Assembly (NCBI GenBank): GCA_019925105.1
Contig: JAHGAU010000047.1
Span: 57,367 to 121,366, forward strand
Reading direction: 5' to 3'
Length of the DNA: 64,000 nucleotides
From: Niebla homalea
Taxonomy: Eukaryota; Ascomycota; Lecanoromycetes; Lecanorales; Ramalinaceae
The notes beneath the pieces are model-generated. The model saw only the letters and a program-made list of their open reading frames with translations, was not told where the DNA came from and searched no databases. Made by a program: the position numbers and the translations under genes. This document shows, in pieces, positions 61,901-64,000 of the stretch. How positions within the stretch are numbered: the stretch's first letter is position 1; the number at the start of each line of letters is the position of its first letter.

Positions 61901-64000
61901 AATTTATAGCCCTTAATATAAAATATATAATAATAAAAAGCTTTTTATCGCTTTATAGTTAATTACTTATAACGATTAAAAATTTTAAAATAGAAAAATA
62001 AAAAAGATTTACTTAAAATAAAGGGTATATTTATAATGCCGATAATCCTTTATATATAATATTGGATATTAATTAACCGCCTAAAATAAATTCTTTAATA
62101 AAATAATACTTAAAATTAATAATTTTATCTTTTTTTACGGTTTTAATAATAAACCTTATACGTTAACTTTTAAGTCATAAAATTATTAAACGATATATAA
62201 AATTTAACGTTAAAGTTACTTTAAATAAATTTATTATATTAAAGTAATCTTAACTTAATAAGCTATATAAAATCCTCCGTATTAATTAAAATCGTATCTT
62301 TTATTAATCTTAACTTTAAATATTTAAAATTATTATAATATAGTAAATAAATATAAGGTTTTATTTACTAATTTTTTAATAGCTTTATCCTCTATATAAT
62401 CTCGTTAGGTAAAGATGGATTATTCTTATGGTCGAAGTTTAAGTACGTTACTGGACCGGCGTTCCCCGCGTTTACGTACTTATATAATAATTAAAGAAAG
62501 TTAGAAGGTAATAAGGTTTTACGAATAACTTAATCGTTATCCTTTAACTTATTATAATTAAAATAAACTTAATTTAATTAAGAGTTAAAATCGGTTAAAT
62601 CGGTTAAATCGGGCTTATTATCCGTATTTAATTTAATAAAATTAATTAATAGTCCTTTATTATTTTGAATTAATAATAATTTATAATTAAGAATATTTTA
62701 TTACTTAATATCGTTAAAACTTTTTTAATCGGTTATTATATTTATTATATAAAATATTTCCGGGTTTAAGGTTACCTTTATATATTTCCCTTAAACTATT
62801 AATATCTTTACGCTTTAATAAAAAAACGTAATTAAATAATTACCCTTAATATAGGTTATTTTAAATTCTATTAATATATACGGGCAGATTTCTATTAACG
62901 TTATTATTATTACTTTATAATACTTAGCCTCCGATGCCTTTATTACGGTTAAAATTAATAAGTAAATAAGTCTTTATTAAAAGTATAACGATAAATCTTA
63001 ATAAACTTTTTATGCCCTTAATAAGTTTACTCCTTTTAGCGATTAAAGGTAAAGCTTTATTAAGTTTATTTATAATGCTTTAGATTATTTTTTAAATTTA
63101 AAAGTTTAAGCTTATTATTTAAGCTTTATTAATATATAAATATAGTAAACTCCCGATTAAGCTTTACCTTCCGTAATTTAATTTATTATACTTTAATCTA
63201 TTATATTAAATTAAGATATACTTATCGCGTATAAATATATACGATTAAAACGTTATTAATATAACTCCCGCTATTTTAAGCTTATTTATTATACTTAATA
63301 TTATATAGATTACTTTTAGACCAGTTAATATATTATATAAACTTAAGATTGAATTTATAAATTATATTATAAGCCCCGTTAACCGCGTTATAAACATAAT
63401 ATTATAATTAATGGTTTTATTTTACCCGTCGTTTATAACGTTATTACCAGGGTATAATTATAAGCTTACCGCTTTAATTTAATTTGCGCGTCTAGACTTA
63501 ACTTTACCTATAGGATTTAGCCTTACCGGAAGCTTATAGATTACGATGTTTACCATACCCCCCTTATTATTAATTTACTTAATTTATATCTTTTAAATTA
63601 TTATTTTATTTATACTTTAAAGTAACTCAACCGTTTTATACCTATTAAATTACTCTTTATAACCTATTTTTTATCCGACCCTTTATAATTACGTTAAATT
63701 TTTAAATATATTAACCTTTAAAATCTTAAATTTAATTAAATATATAGAATGATTTTAACTTAAAAGTTATATTTAAAGTAATTAAAGGAAGTTTAAAAAG
63801 GAAAACGCTCTTATAAATATCTATAGATAAAAAGCTTTTTATTAAAATTAAAGTTTAAGACTTAAAGATATAATAAAAAGATATTACCGTTACCTTTAAT
63901 TAAACCAATTTTAAAAGCGGCGTTAAAACCTTAAATATATTAAGTATTAAAAAAAAAGTATTAAAATACGAGCCTTACGGCTTTAAGAGAGTTTATAGGG
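49996..64000. other. RIP-saturated block to the end of the window
   Basis: Fourteen kilobases with no intact gene, RNA or complete mobile element that I can delimit. Coding-like plus-strand traces occur at 54480-54840 and 57440-57720 and minus-strand traces near 61030-61250. Less mutated spots at 62440-62475 and 63480-63560 may be element borders. TAA-rich simple sequence lies at 56370-56440. No motif specific enough to name a family was seen. Confidence 0.45.

Overview
The window looks like AT-rich, gene-poor heterochromatin from a filamentous ascomycete (Pezizomycotina) that has been heavily mutated by repeat-induced point mutation (RIP). Almost everywhere CpA/TpG is scarce and TpA is abundant, while CpG survives. 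Recognisable reading frames are broken by TAA/TAG in places where CAA, CAG or TGG would be expected. Paired repeat copies differ mainly by C-to-T and G-to-A transitions. I see no intact host gene, no rRNA or tRNA gene and no CRISPR array. The species cannot be named from this; the stretch could be an AT-isochore, a subtelomeric block or (peri)centromeric DNA.

Layout. (1) 1667-3856: a complete 2.2-kb LTR retrotransposon on the minus strand, with 172-bp LTRs, target-site duplication (TSD) TTTTC and only a gag-like frame. (2) 5530-7565: a second small LTR element on the plus strand, with 160-bp LTRs, TSD TATAG and one gag-like frame of about 408 codons. (3) 8215-10435: a non-coding element with CCTTAC-type termini at TA, packed with G-rich minisatellites (GGGTGA and 15-, 23- and 10-bp units). 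(4) 15498-27769: a 12.3-kb nest. The outer shell is a minus-strand Copia retrotransposon (135-bp LTRs, TSD ATATA). A 375-bp SINE-like insertion (15-bp TSD, AATC tail) and a second, inverted copy of the minisatellite element sit inside it. A 3.8-kb Tc1/mariner-type transposon (94-bp terminal inverted repeats) sits inside that second copy. (5) 31.9-32.35 kb: GC-rich islands with a strong hairpin. (6) 38.0-38.9 kb: in-frame 57-, 36- and 93-bp tandem repeats that look like the remains of a repeat protein. (7) 43.3-44.3 kb: a RIP-destroyed casein-kinase-1-like gene on the minus strand. (8) 49.1-50.0 kb: a G/Q-rich coding relic and a GC-rich, purine-rich island. The remainder is RIP-saturated sequence with coding-like traces that I could not assign.

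The least expected items are the minisatellite-bearing TIR element (two copies in opposite orientation, spared by RIP in its arrays), the Tc1/mariner element with a second, opposite-strand gene-like frame, and the casein kinase 1 copy lying within silenced repeat DNA. All reading-frame calls come from hand translation; none has been checked by a database search.
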